DNA from: Beijerinckiaceae bacterium
Lineage (GTDB): Bacteria; Pseudomonadota; Alphaproteobacteria; Rhizobiales; Beijerinckiaceae
DNA: 32,121 bases
Direction of reading: 5' to 3'
NCBI GenBank assembly: GCA_019747375.1
Contig: JAIEQX010000139.1
Location: 1 to 32,121 of the forward strand
This document shows, in pieces, positions 9,347 through 18,112 of this stretch. The translations under genes and the position numbers were made by a program. The notes under the pieces were generated by a model. The model was not told where the DNA came from. It did not search any database and saw nothing but the letters and a program-made list of their open reading frames with translations. The stretch's first letter is position 1, and each line of letters starts with the position of its first letter.

Positions 9347-10223
9347 AGGTGTGGAGCCAGACGGGCGGACGGATCGATTGCCCGTCATCCGCACAACGCC
9401 AGCCCGCATACAGACCCATCGCGCGTGCAAAGCGCAGCCGGGCGTGGGCCGGGTGCAATTGAAGCAGCGCCACGAGCCCACCCGTCATCGCCCGACCGAT
9501 CCACCCCGCCACCCGCGCCTGACTCTCGTCATGCTTGCGCAGAACGCGCCCCATGCCGAGCGCATAACCCCAGTTCTTGGCCACGACGCCTGGAACGTTT
9601 GCGGGCGGCGCCAGCGGGTGAAACACTCTGATTTCGGGCGCATAGATCAATTTGTGTCCGTGCAGGGCCGCGCGGAGCAGCAGGTCCGTTTCCTCGCCCG
9701 ACTGGAACGGCCCCCGGCTCCCCAGTCCCAGATCCTCGTCGAAAAAGCCGACGGTCTCGAACACTTCGCGCCGAAGAAACATCGAGGTCGAAACGCCGCT
9801 GTGCCAGACGTTTTCACGCGTGATCGGCCCCGCGTTGCGACGCAGGCCGCCGGCGGAAACATTCCCGTTGAGATCCGTGCATCGGCCCGTCACGCCCATG
9901 ATGTCGCGGTCCGAGGAGAATGCAGCGTCCACGTTGGCGAGGAGATCCTGACTGTACCAGGCGTCATCGTCCGGGAATGCGAAGATCTCGCCCCGGGCGA
10001 CCGCAATGCCGACGTTGCGCGCCTTTGACAGGCCCTTTTCGCTCCGCAGATGCTGGATCGGAAACTTGTCGGAATAGTTCGCGACGATCGACTTCACCAG
10101 ATCGGCCGGCCCCTGATCGACCACGATGACTTCGAAGTCACGAAACGCCTGATCGACGAAAGACGCGAAACACCGGTCAAGTTCGGCCCGTCCGAGGGTC
10201 GCCACGATCAAGCTGAAACGCAT
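9345..10223 (-). CDS. Glycosyltransferase family 2
   Basis: 'MRFSLIVATLGRAELDRCFASFVDQAFRDFEVIVVDQGP', 'EKGLSKARNVGIAVARGEIFAFPDDDAWY'. Start chosen at the internal Met; ORF track begins at 10238. Confidence 0.93.
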   Translation of the reverse strand: MRFSLIVATLGRAELDRCFASFVDQAFRDFEVIVVDQGPADLVKSIVANYSDKFPIQHLRSEKGLSKARNVGIAVARGEIFAFPDDDAWYSQDLLANVDAAFSSDRDIMGVTGRCTDLNGNVSAGGLRRNAGPITRENVWHSGVSTSMFLRREVFETVGFFDEDLGLGSRGPFQSGEETDLLLRAALHGHKLIYAPEIRVFHPLAPPANVPGVVAKNWGYALGMGRVLRKHDESQARVAGWIGRAMTGGLVALLQLHPAHARLRFARAMGLYAGWRCADDGQSIRPPVWLHT

Positions 10224-10297
10224 TTCTTCCCCCCACACACACGCATCAGCTGCAGGCGAACTTCAGTCAGCCCCGTTCAAGCCTGCGACGCGCTTAC

Positions 10298-11341
10298 TCA
10301 GCCCACCTTCGGAAGCCTCAATCTGGCTCTGCCGTCTTTAAGCGCCGAAGGAATACCAGACATGTATGCTCTGACGATAGAAGATGATTGAGCTTTGTTT
10401 ACAATCATAATTCGCGGCAGATGCAGCGGACGATCGAGGTCCGTGGCTCTCAGAACGCGGCTCTCGGTGGAGAATGCGGTCGAAAACCCGGCCTCCGCGA
10501 CCAGAGCGGCCGCATGCGCCCCCACCTCATGAGGCTGCCCGAAAGGATAGGCGAACAGCGAGGCCGAGACGCCCGAAGCTTCGAGAATGCGCGAGCGACA
10601 GCCGGCGATCTCCGTCCGGGCCTCGTCTGCGCTGAGGCGGCTGAGCAACGGGTGGGTCATGGTATGGCCGCCGAATGCGCCCAGGCCGCTCGCGGCCATT
10701 TCCCGCACCATGCCCCAATCGAGCGCGAAATCGTAAGCAGCCTCGCGTGCGAGGTCCGAGGGATTGCTCGCCACAAGATCTTCGGTGGCGTCGCGAACCT
10801 GCGATGGCGTCATCTGGCGAAACAGGGCGTCGAGCCGGCGAAGGACAAGGGCTTTGTCCCTCAGACTGGACGTTTCATGACAAGCCCCGAGGAAATCGAC
10901 CCGGTCGTTGACGCAGACCACATGTTCCAGCACATGCCACCACATCGGATGCGTGCGATCCAGAAGGCCCGTCGTCAGAAAGATCGTGAAGGGTACGTCA
11001 TGCGCCCGGAAAACCGGATACGCGACCTCGTAATTGTCGCGGTAGCCGTCGTCGAGCGTAAAGGCGACAAAGGGCTTCGGGCTTCCCGCGCGCAGACGCG
11101 TCAGCGCCTCGGCCACCGACACACAAGCGATCCTGCGGGCTTTCAGGTCCAGAATGAGGGACGTGAGAAAGTCTGCCGAAACAGACATGCCGCCATGCGG
11201 AAGGATGCGGGTCTTTTCATTCGTGACGCCGTGGAGGCAGAGGACAGCCTGCCCCCGCAAGGCGAGCAGGTCGGCGAGCCGCCCGATCGCGGTCATCGAG
11301 AGCCGGAAGGGCAGCTCAGACATTGCATCCGCGATGGCCAT
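10298..11341 (-). CDS. Polysaccharide deacetylase (NodB-homology) family protein
   Basis: 'FVAFTLDDGYRDNYEVAYPVFRAHDVPFTIFLTTG', 'GGHTMTHPLLSRLS', 'FAYPFG' motifs. Confidence 0.93.
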   Translation of the reverse strand: MAIADAMSELPFRLSMTAIGRLADLLALRGQAVLCLHGVTNEKTRILPHGGMSVSADFLTSLILDLKARRIACVSVAEALTRLRAGSPKPFVAFTLDDGYRDNYEVAYPVFRAHDVPFTIFLTTGLLDRTHPMWWHVLEHVVCVNDRVDFLGACHETSSLRDKALVLRRLDALFRQMTPSQVRDATEDLVASNPSDLAREAAYDFALDWGMVREMAASGLGAFGGHTMTHPLLSRLSADEARTEIAGCRSRILEASGVSASLFAYPFGQPHEVGAHAAALVAEAGFSTAFSTESRVLRATDLDRPLHLPRIMIVNKAQSSSIVRAYMSGIPSALKDGRARLRLPKVG

Positions 11342-11463
11342 TGACCCAAAAACCCCGCAGCCGCGCCAGCATGGCGCCCGTAGCGTTAGAACCGTGACAA
11401 TAAGCCAACGGTTCAGGCTTTGAAATCAAAGACCTGCTTCAGAGTTACTTTGGACGGAATCGG

Positions 11464-12294
11464 TCAGTTCAGGGGGATCTGCATCAAGCCGTAGGCCCCC
11501 ACCCAGGTGCTGGCGAGGACGCTTTCCGACAGGGCCGGTCCAATGCCGACCAGAATGGCGTCCACGTCGCCCCGCACGAGCCGCTCCACCTCGGATACGG
11601 AGCTGACATCCGATGTGATGACGGAATTATGGACCGCCTCGCTGACCACTTTGCGCACGGACTCGCTCGTCGCGCCCAGCGCGCCGAGCGAAACGCGGCG
11701 GCCCTCGAGGTCATGCGCATCCGCCAGTCCCGGCCGAACCAGAAGCACGATCGCTTGCTGGGTGCTTTGCTTCGCGACGGATGGCGCCCGCTGGTCGCTC
11801 AATCGTGGCGTTGCGTGAACGATGGTGACGTTTGGATCGCGCGAAGCCATGCGGGATGCGTCTGCCGGTTCCCGCACGGGAGCGACAACGGTCGCCGGCG
11901 GCGTGACGGCCGGCTCGGCGCGTGCGGCAGAAACAGCAGGACTCGCCTGGGCGGGCGACGGAGCCTGAACCGGCGACGGGATCTGAATGGGAGACGAGGC
12001 CTGAGCGGCAGCCGTCGAGTCTCCGTCCGTCGGCGTGCTTTGCCCGGCCTGGCGAACATCAGCGGGCGACTCGGGCGCCGACTCGGGCGTGAATGCGTCG
12101 CGATTGCCCCAGGGTCTTGGAGCCGGGACTGGTCCAATGCGCGGGAGCCGACGAACCGCGACGCGGGGACGCGACCGCGTCGCCGCGCTTCCCGAACTCG
12201 GTCCGGGGCCAGAGTCGACATCGGCTGAGTCCGCCTCCGGCGGAGGGCTTTCCGGAACCGGGAACAGTTGCGACAAGGCCGGCGTCGTCATCAT
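11464..12294 (-). CDS. Secreted Pro/Ala/Ser-rich protein with C-terminal TAXI/periplasmic-binding-like subdomain; start probably further upstream (non-AUG)
   Basis: Low-complexity P/A/S-rich N-terminal ~170 aa, then 'ADAHDLEGRRVSLGALGATSESVRKVV...VDAILVGIGPALSESVL' resembling TAXI-type 'DLKGKRVSVGAPGSGTE...'. Frame is open upstream to 12427 and encodes a hydrophobic signal-peptide-like stretch. Confidence 0.65.
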   Translation of the reverse strand: MMTTPALSQLFPVPESPPPEADSADVDSGPGPSSGSAATRSRPRVAVRRLPRIGPVPAPRPWGNRDAFTPESAPESPADVRQAGQSTPTDGDSTAAAQASSPIQIPSPVQAPSPAQASPAVSAARAEPAVTPPATVVAPVREPADASRMASRDPNVTIVHATPRLSDQRAPSVAKQSTQQAIVLLVRPGLADAHDLEGRRVSLGALGATSESVRKVVSEAVHNSVITSDVSSVSEVERLVRGDVDAILVGIGPALSESVLASTWVGAYGLMQIPLN

Positions 12295-12668
12295 CCAGAA
12301 GATGCAGGCCGCCCAAAAAGCAACCTTGGGGCCGGCCGACGACGCAGTCGCCGACGAAGAAATTCGAGCCTTCCAACACTTTGCGAACAGTTCACTACTC
12401 CGCCGACGCGACCCGCAAGATTCACTGTAAAATCAGCCTGTCCAGACGCTAACATGGTTAACAAAAGAGCGGCAATTAAGGAGGAAGTCGTCCACAGGCT
12501 TCAAAATTTCAATCTACGGTAGTGTTGCGCTACAGTCGCATGACGCACCGCAACACGCGCAATGATTGTGCAGTCCACGCCTGCGCTTGACATTGAGAGG
12601 GGCAGGATCACAACACTCGCACACGGCCGCGCCCGCTGCGGCAACCGGGTCACGAGCGGCTGAATCAC

Positions 12669-13520
12669 TTGCGCTATCGCCTTGAATTTTTGCTGTTCCG
12701 CCTTGTGGCCGGCCTTGCTGTTCTCCTGCCGCTCGAAGCAGCGTCAGGATTGAGCGGCTGGCTCTGGCGCCTCATTGCGCCATGGCTCAAACGGCACAGG
12801 CGGGCGCTGGCTCATCTTCAACTGGCCTTTCCGGACCTCACCGAGGCCGAGCGCGAACGGATCGCCCGCGACATGTGGGAGACGCTGGGCCGCGTTTTCG
12901 CCGAATCATTTCACCTGACCGAACTCGCCGCGTCGGACCGCATCGTCATCGAGGACGAAGCGGCGCTGCGCGCCATGCTGGCCCCGACCAACGGCTTTGT
13001 CGCCTGCGCGGCCCACCAGGGCAATTGGGAGATCGCCGTCGTGGGCCTCGCCCGCCTGGGCTACCGCACCGCCGGCATCTACCAGCGGATCAAGAATCCC
13101 TATGTCGATGAAATGGCGCGCCGCCTGCGCGCGCCGCTTTATCCCGACGGGCTCTTTCCAAAGCAGCCCGCCACCGCGCTGACGCTGCTGCGCCACGTCC
13201 GGAACGGCGGGGTTCTGTCCATCATGGCGGATCTTCGCGAGACGCGCGGCGTCAAGGTTCCGTTTTTCGGTCGCCCCGCCCCCTCGACGCCGTTCCCGGC
13301 GCTGATCGCCGTGACGCAGAACAAGCCGCTTTTCGCCGCGCAGGTGATCCGCGAGCCGGGCGTGCGCTTCAGGATCTCGATGCGGCCCGTCGAAGTCTCC
13401 CGCACGGGCGACCGCGAAGCCGATATAGCCGCCACGACCGCCAGGCTTCAGGCCATGTTCGAGGAATCGATCCGCGCGCGGCCCGACCAGTGGATGTGGG
13501 GTCACAAGCGCTGGGGCTGA
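12669..13520 (+). CDS. Lipid A biosynthesis acyltransferase (LpxL/HtrB-like)
   Basis: 'CAAHQGNWEIAVVGLARLGYRTAGIYQRIKNPYVDEM' (HX4E), 'LSIMADLRETRGVKVPFFGRPAPSTPFPALIA', 'RPDQWMWGHKRW'. TTG start. Confidence 0.9.
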   Translation: MRYRLEFLLFRLVAGLAVLLPLEAASGLSGWLWRLIAPWLKRHRRALAHLQLAFPDLTEAERERIARDMWETLGRVFAESFHLTELAASDRIVIEDEAALRAMLAPTNGFVACAAHQGNWEIAVVGLARLGYRTAGIYQRIKNPYVDEMARRLRAPLYPDGLFPKQPATALTLLRHVRNGGVLSIMADLRETRGVKVPFFGRPAPSTPFPALIAVTQNKPLFAAQVIREPGVRFRISMRPVEVSRTGDREADIAATTARLQAMFEESIRARPDQWMWGHKRWG

Positions 13521-13576
13521 ACATCCCGGACGTCATGTTAGACTGTCGGCCAATCTCAAGTCCGGGACTCAACCAC

Positions 13577-14353
13577 GTGCGCATTTCGACATGGAACGTC
13601 AATTCGGTTCGCCAGCGGCTCGAGCACCTGCTCGGCTATCTCAAGGAGGTCGAGCCCGACGTCGTTTGCCTGCAGGAACTCAAGTGCACGGACGACGCCT
13701 TTCCGCGGCTCGAAATCGAAAGCGCCGGCTACAATGTCGCCGTCCATGGCCAGAAGGGGTTCAACGGCGTCGCCATCCTGTCGAAACTGCCGCTCGAAAC
13801 GCGCTCCGGGCTGCCCGGCGACGATGAAGACACGCACGCGCGCTACATCGAGGCGACCGTGCCCTATCAAAACGGCGTCCTGCGCGTCGCCTCGATCTAT
13901 CTGCCCAACGGCAATCCTGTCGGTACGGACAAATACGTCTACAAGCTCGCCTGGATGGACCGCCTCATCGCGCATTCGCGCGAATTGCTGAAGCTGGAGG
14001 AGCCGCTGGTCCTGGCGGGCGACTACAATGTCATCCCGGGGCCGCGCGACGCCTACGACCCGGCCGCCTGGGCCAATGACGCGCTGTTTTTGCCCCAGAC
14101 GCGCGAGAAGTTCCGCACGCTGCTCAATCTCGGCCTGACGGAGGCGCTGCGGTCGGTCACCGATGACGCAGGCCTTTACACCTTCTGGGATTACCAGGCG
14201 GGCGCCTGGCAGAAGAACCTCGGCATCCGCATCGATCATCTGCTGCTGTCGCCGCAGGCGGCGGACCGCCTCCAGTCGGTCGCGATCGACAAGCACATGC
14301 GCGCGATGGACAAGCCGTCCGACCATGTTCCCATCCGGATCGACCTCGCGTGA
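13577..14353 (+). CDS. xthA: Exodeoxyribonuclease III
   Basis: 'RISTWNVNSVRQRLEHLLGYLKEVEPDVVCLQELKCTDDAFP', 'GQKGFNGVAILSK', 'LAGDYNVIPGPRDAYDP', 'RIDHLLLSPQAADRL', 'KPSDHVPIRIDL'. GTG at 13577. Confidence 0.95.
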   Translation: MRISTWNVNSVRQRLEHLLGYLKEVEPDVVCLQELKCTDDAFPRLEIESAGYNVAVHGQKGFNGVAILSKLPLETRSGLPGDDEDTHARYIEATVPYQNGVLRVASIYLPNGNPVGTDKYVYKLAWMDRLIAHSRELLKLEEPLVLAGDYNVIPGPRDAYDPAAWANDALFLPQTREKFRTLLNLGLTEALRSVTDDAGLYTFWDYQAGAWQKNLGIRIDHLLLSPQAADRLQSVAIDKHMRAMDKPSDHVPIRIDLA

Positions 14354-16530
14354 CGCAGGCGTCGGGCGCCCGCGCGCGACGGATGACGGCCTGGCAAGCC
14401 AGGCTCGCCAATATCTTGACCGTGGCGATTCCGGTCGTTGTCGGCCTCTTCCTGACCATCGGAGATACCGCGCCCGTCGCGCAGATCCGCAACCTGCTCT
14501 TCGATCACTATCAACGCCTCGCGCCGCGACCCTGGAGCCCGGACCTGCCGGTCCGCATCATCGACATCGACGACGCCAGTCTCGCCCGCTACGGACAATG
14601 GCCGTGGCCGCGCGATACGATCGCCCACCTGACGCGCAAACTCGCCGAGGCGAAGCCCGCCGCCGTCGTGTTCGACATCCTCTTCGCCGAGGAGGACCGT
14701 TTCGCGCCGGAGCGTCTCGTGCGACGCCTCCCGGCCTCGCCGGAACGCGACGCCTTGGAGCGGAAACTCACTCCGACGCACGGCGATCCCTTCGCCGAAG
14801 CGCTGCGCGACGCTCCGTCCGTTCTGGCGCTCGCGCTGACCAACCAGCCCGCTCCCTTTGCGGGCTTCACGCCGAAATCCGGCTTCGTCGAACTGGGCGA
14901 TCGCGCCGCCCCCGCCCTGACGTCCTTCCCGCGCGCGATCCTTCCGCTTCCCGGATTGAGCGATGCGGCGCGTGGCCTCGGGGCCATCAATTACCTGCCT
15001 GATCGCGACCTGATCGTCCGCAACGTGCCGCTCGTCTTCGCCATGACGCGTGACGGCGCAGACATTCTCGTTCCCTCGCTCGACGCCGAGGCGCTGCGCG
15101 TCGCCCAGGGCGCCGACACGATCATCCTGAAGTCGACGCGCGCCGCCGGCGAACGCTCCTTCTCGTCGCGCAACGCCATCGTGGAAGCCAGGATCGGCGA
15201 CGCCCTGATCGCCACCCAGAAGGACGGCGCGGTGCGCGTGCGCTTCGCCGGCCATCAGGCCGCGCGCTACATTCCGGCCTGGCGCGTCATCGAGGGCGAG
15301 GCGCCCGCAAGCGAGATCCAGGACCGCATCCTGTTCGTCGGCGCCAGCGCCGCCGCATTGTCGGACCTGCGCTCCACCCCCATCGACACGGCGGTTCCGG
15401 GTGTCGAGATCCATGCCGAAATGATCGAGCATGTCGCCAGCGGCTCGCGCCTCACGCGGCTCGACTACGCCGAAGGCCTCGAAGCGGTCGCGCTCCTCGT
15501 GCTGGCGATCGTGACCGGCGCGGCGGCCGCGAAACTGCGGCCGATGCGCGCCGCGCTCATCACCGGCGCGCTACTCCTTGCGCTCGGCGCGGGCTCCTGG
15601 CTCGCCTTCCGCCATGCCGATCTGCTGTTCGATCCGCTGGTCCCCGGCGCCGCCGCGCTGGCGTCCTTCGGCGCCATGACGATGCGCGTCTTCCGCCGCA
15701 CCGAGCGCGATCGCCGGCAGGTGCGCGACGCCTTTTCGCGCTATCTCGCGCCCGCGGTGGTCGAGCGCCTCGCGGCCGATCCGTCGCGCCTGCGTCTGGG
15801 CGGCGAGGCGCGCGACCTCACCATCCTGTTCTGCGACGCGCGCGACTTCACGGCCCGCGCCGAAAAGCTCGACGCCGAAAGCGTCATCGCCTTTCTCAAC
15901 GCCTTGCACACCCCGCTCACCGCTGCGGTTCTGGCGCAGTCGGGCACCATCGACAAATATGTCGGCGACGGGCTCATGGCCTTCTGGAACGCGCCGCTCG
16001 ACGTCGACGACCACGCCTCGCGCGCCTGCGCGGCGGCCCTCGCGATGATCGAAGCGATCCCCGCCATCGACGCCCGTCTCGCCGAAGCGTCGCAGGGCCG
16101 GAAGGACATCCCGCCCCTCGTCTCCATCGGCATCGGCATCAACACCGGCGAGGCCTTCGTGGGCAATATGGGCTCGGAGCAGCGTTTCGATTATTCCGTC
16201 GTCGGCGACAATGTGAACATCGCCTCGCGGCTCGAGGCCGAAACCAAGCGCCTGCATGCGCCCATCGTGGTGTCGGAAGCAACCGCCCGCGCCGCGCAGG
16301 GCTTCCTGTTCCTCGATCTCGGCGACATCGCGCTGCGCGGCAAGACCGAGCGCGTCCGCGCCTTCGCGCTGCACGGGCGCGCCACCGGACAGGATGCGGA
16401 GTTTCACCAATTCGCCGAGACGCACGCCCGCGCGCTGGACGGCGACGCCGGGGCGCTGGCCGCCGCGCGCGCCCACCCGCTGGGCCGGGCCTATGCCGGC
16501 GTCTACGGCAGCATGGAAGCAGACGCCTGA
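14350..16530 (+). CDS. CHASE2 domain-containing class III adenylate/guanylate cyclase
   Basis: N-terminal CHASE2-like 'PVRIIDIDDASLARYGQWPWPRDTIAHLTRKLAEAKPAAVVFDILFAEEDR', three TM segments, cyclase domain 'DLTILFCDARDFTARAEKL...DKYVGDGLMAFW...YSVVGDNVNIASRLE' with metal Asps intact. Confidence 0.95.
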   Translation: MTQASGARARRMTAWQARLANILTVAIPVVVGLFLTIGDTAPVAQIRNLLFDHYQRLAPRPWSPDLPVRIIDIDDASLARYGQWPWPRDTIAHLTRKLAEAKPAAVVFDILFAEEDRFAPERLVRRLPASPERDALERKLTPTHGDPFAEALRDAPSVLALALTNQPAPFAGFTPKSGFVELGDRAAPALTSFPRAILPLPGLSDAARGLGAINYLPDRDLIVRNVPLVFAMTRDGADILVPSLDAEALRVAQGADTIILKSTRAAGERSFSSRNAIVEARIGDALIATQKDGAVRVRFAGHQAARYIPAWRVIEGEAPASEIQDRILFVGASAAALSDLRSTPIDTAVPGVEIHAEMIEHVASGSRLTRLDYAEGLEAVALLVLAIVTGAAAAKLRPMRAALITGALLLALGAGSWLAFRHADLLFDPLVPGAAALASFGAMTMRVFRRTERDRRQVRDAFSRYLAPAVVERLAADPSRLRLGGEARDLTILFCDARDFTARAEKLDAESVIAFLNALHTPLTAAVLAQSGTIDKYVGDGLMAFWNAPLDVDDHASRACAAALAMIEAIPAIDARLAEASQGRKDIPPLVSIGIGINTGEAFVGNMGSEQRFDYSVVGDNVNIASRLEAETKRLHAPIVVSEATARAAQGFLFLDLGDIALRGKTERVRAFALHGRATGQDAEFHQFAETHARALDGDAGALAAARAHPLGRAYAGVYGSMEADA

Positions 16531-16587
16531 GGGCAAACGCGATTCCGGGCCAAACGTGATCGCCCGCCGATTGACACCCCACGCCGA

Positions 16588-16609
16588 TATAATACTGTGA
16601 AATTTCACA
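16588..16609. promoter_or_regulatory. TATAAT-like element followed by perfect 14-bp palindrome TGTGAAATTTCACA (putative operator)
   Basis: TATAAT at 16588-16593; TGTGAAATTTCACA at 16596-16609, about 40 bp upstream of the DUF2848 start. Confidence 0.6.
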
Positions 16610-16648
16610 AGTCGCGGAGGCGATTTCAGACAAAGGGTGCAGCCGATC

Positions 16649-17338
16649 ATGCAGATCAAGTTCCACACCGGCGCCTCGCCGGACGCCCGCCCCGAAACCC
16701 GCGACGTGCTTGTGTCCCAGGCCATCGTGGCCGGCTGGACCGGACGCGACCGCGTCGCGCTTGAGAAGCACATCAAGGAGCTCGAGGAACTGGGCGTCGC
16801 CCGCCCCGCCTCCACGCCCATCTATTACCGGGTCTCCGCCGCGCGCGTGACGACCGATACGAAGATCCAGACCACCGGCGCTGCGTCCAGCGGCGAAGTC
16901 GAATTCGTTCTGGCCCAATGGGGCGGCGAAATGTGGGTGGGCGTGGGCTCCGACCACACCGACCGCGAGGTCGAGACCTACAATGTCACGGTGTCGAAGC
17001 AGATGTGCGAAAAGCCCGTGGCGGGCGAGGTCTGGCGCTTCGCCGACGTCGCCGGTCACTGGGACAGGATCATCCTGCGCTCCTACATTTTCGAGAACGG
17101 CGCGCGCGTCCTCTACCAGGAGGGAACCGTCAATGCGATGCTCGATCCCGCCGTCCTGATCGAGGGCTATGCGGGCAAGAAGGCGCTCGACGAGAATACG
17201 ATCATGCTCTGCGGCACCTTCGCCGCAAAAGGCGGCATACGCCCCGCAGACGTTTTCGAATTCGAGATGGAGGATCCGGTTCTGGGCCGCACGATCCGCC
17301 ACGGCTACGAGCTCGACAAGCTGCCGGTGCTGGGATGA
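16649..17338 (+). CDS. DUF2848 family protein with FAH-fold-like motifs
   Basis: Sequence looks like DUF2848; ExE ('GEVEF'), 'VGSDHTDR', 'SKQM...KPV' and C-terminal 'LCGTFAAKGGIRPADVFEFEMEDPVLGRTIRHGYEL' resemble fumarylacetoacetase-fold motifs. ORF track start is GTG at 16637. Confidence 0.75.
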   Translation: MQIKFHTGASPDARPETRDVLVSQAIVAGWTGRDRVALEKHIKELEELGVARPASTPIYYRVSAARVTTDTKIQTTGAASSGEVEFVLAQWGGEMWVGVGSDHTDREVETYNVTVSKQMCEKPVAGEVWRFADVAGHWDRIILRSYIFENGARVLYQEGTVNAMLDPAVLIEGYAGKKALDENTIMLCGTFAAKGGIRPADVFEFEMEDPVLGRTIRHGYELDKLPVLG

Positions 17339-18078
17339 GCGACAAGGCGGCGCTGCGCGAAGTCGAGCACCGGCCCTTGCCGGCGACGCCTGCGCCGCAG
17401 TCGTTTCCGTCGCCGCCGCCCTCCCCCAACGTCGTCTCCATGCCGGAGCCGCAATCGCTGCGCGACGCCGCCTATGAGGCGATCAAGCACCGCATCATCA
17501 CCTGCGCGTTCCGCCCTGGCGAATATATCAACGAGGCTTTCGTGTCGGCGACGCTCGGCATCGGCCGCACGCCCGTGCATCAGGCCATCGACCGCCTGAT
17601 GCTCGAAGGCATGCTGGACGTCATTCCCCGCAAGGGCGTGATCGTCAAGCCGGTCAGCCTCGACGAGATCATGCAGATCGTCGAGGTGCGTCTGCTCAAC
17701 GAAGGCTATTGCGTGCGGCTCGCCGCCGACCGGGCCGACAATGACGAGATCGCGCATCTCACCGACATCCTGGCGCGCGCGGCGCAATGGATCGACGCGC
17801 GCAACAGCGAGCAGTTGATGCGGCTCGACCGCGAATTCCACTGGGTGCTCGCCCGCGCCTCCAAGAACCCCGTGCTTGGCGACTGGCTCGCCAAGCTGCA
17901 CGACCGCTCCCTGCGCTTCTGGTTCATCTCGCTCAACAAGGCGGGCCATCACGAAAGCGTGCAGGCGCAGCACGAAGCCATTCTGGCGGCGATCCGCGCG
18001 AGAGACCCCGATGGCGCCGAGCAGGCCATGCGCGCGCACATCGACGCCTTCCGCGAGAATCTGACGCACAACATGTAA
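17335..18078 (+). CDS. GntR family transcriptional regulator, FCD (FadR) subfamily
   Basis: 'SLRDAAYEAIKHRIITCAFRPGEYINEAFVSATLGIGRTPVHQAIDRLMLEGMLDVIPRKGVIVKPVS' wHTH and FCD-type C-terminus. ATGA overlap with the upstream gene. Confidence 0.95.
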   Translation: MSDKAALREVEHRPLPATPAPQSFPSPPPSPNVVSMPEPQSLRDAAYEAIKHRIITCAFRPGEYINEAFVSATLGIGRTPVHQAIDRLMLEGMLDVIPRKGVIVKPVSLDEIMQIVEVRLLNEGYCVRLAADRADNDEIAHLTDILARAAQWIDARNSEQLMRLDREFHWVLARASKNPVLGDWLAKLHDRSLRFWFISLNKAGHHESVQAQHEAILAAIRARDPDGAEQAMRAHIDAFRENLTHNM

Positions 18079-18112
18079 TTCGGCGCGCCAAACGCGCAGC
18101 CGCATCGAGAGG

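Noticed and set aside
11414-11436. Imperfect inverted repeat CAGGCTTTGA-AA-TCAAAGACCTG between two minus-strand genes
   Set aside because: Real by eye, but with an unpaired base, no T-tract and no supporting context; not enough to call a terminator or operator.
16596-16609. Considered calling TGTGAAATTTCACA a CRP site
   Set aside because: The CRP consensus needs a 6-bp spacer between TGTGA and TCACA; here it is 4 bp, so only a generic operator is claimed.
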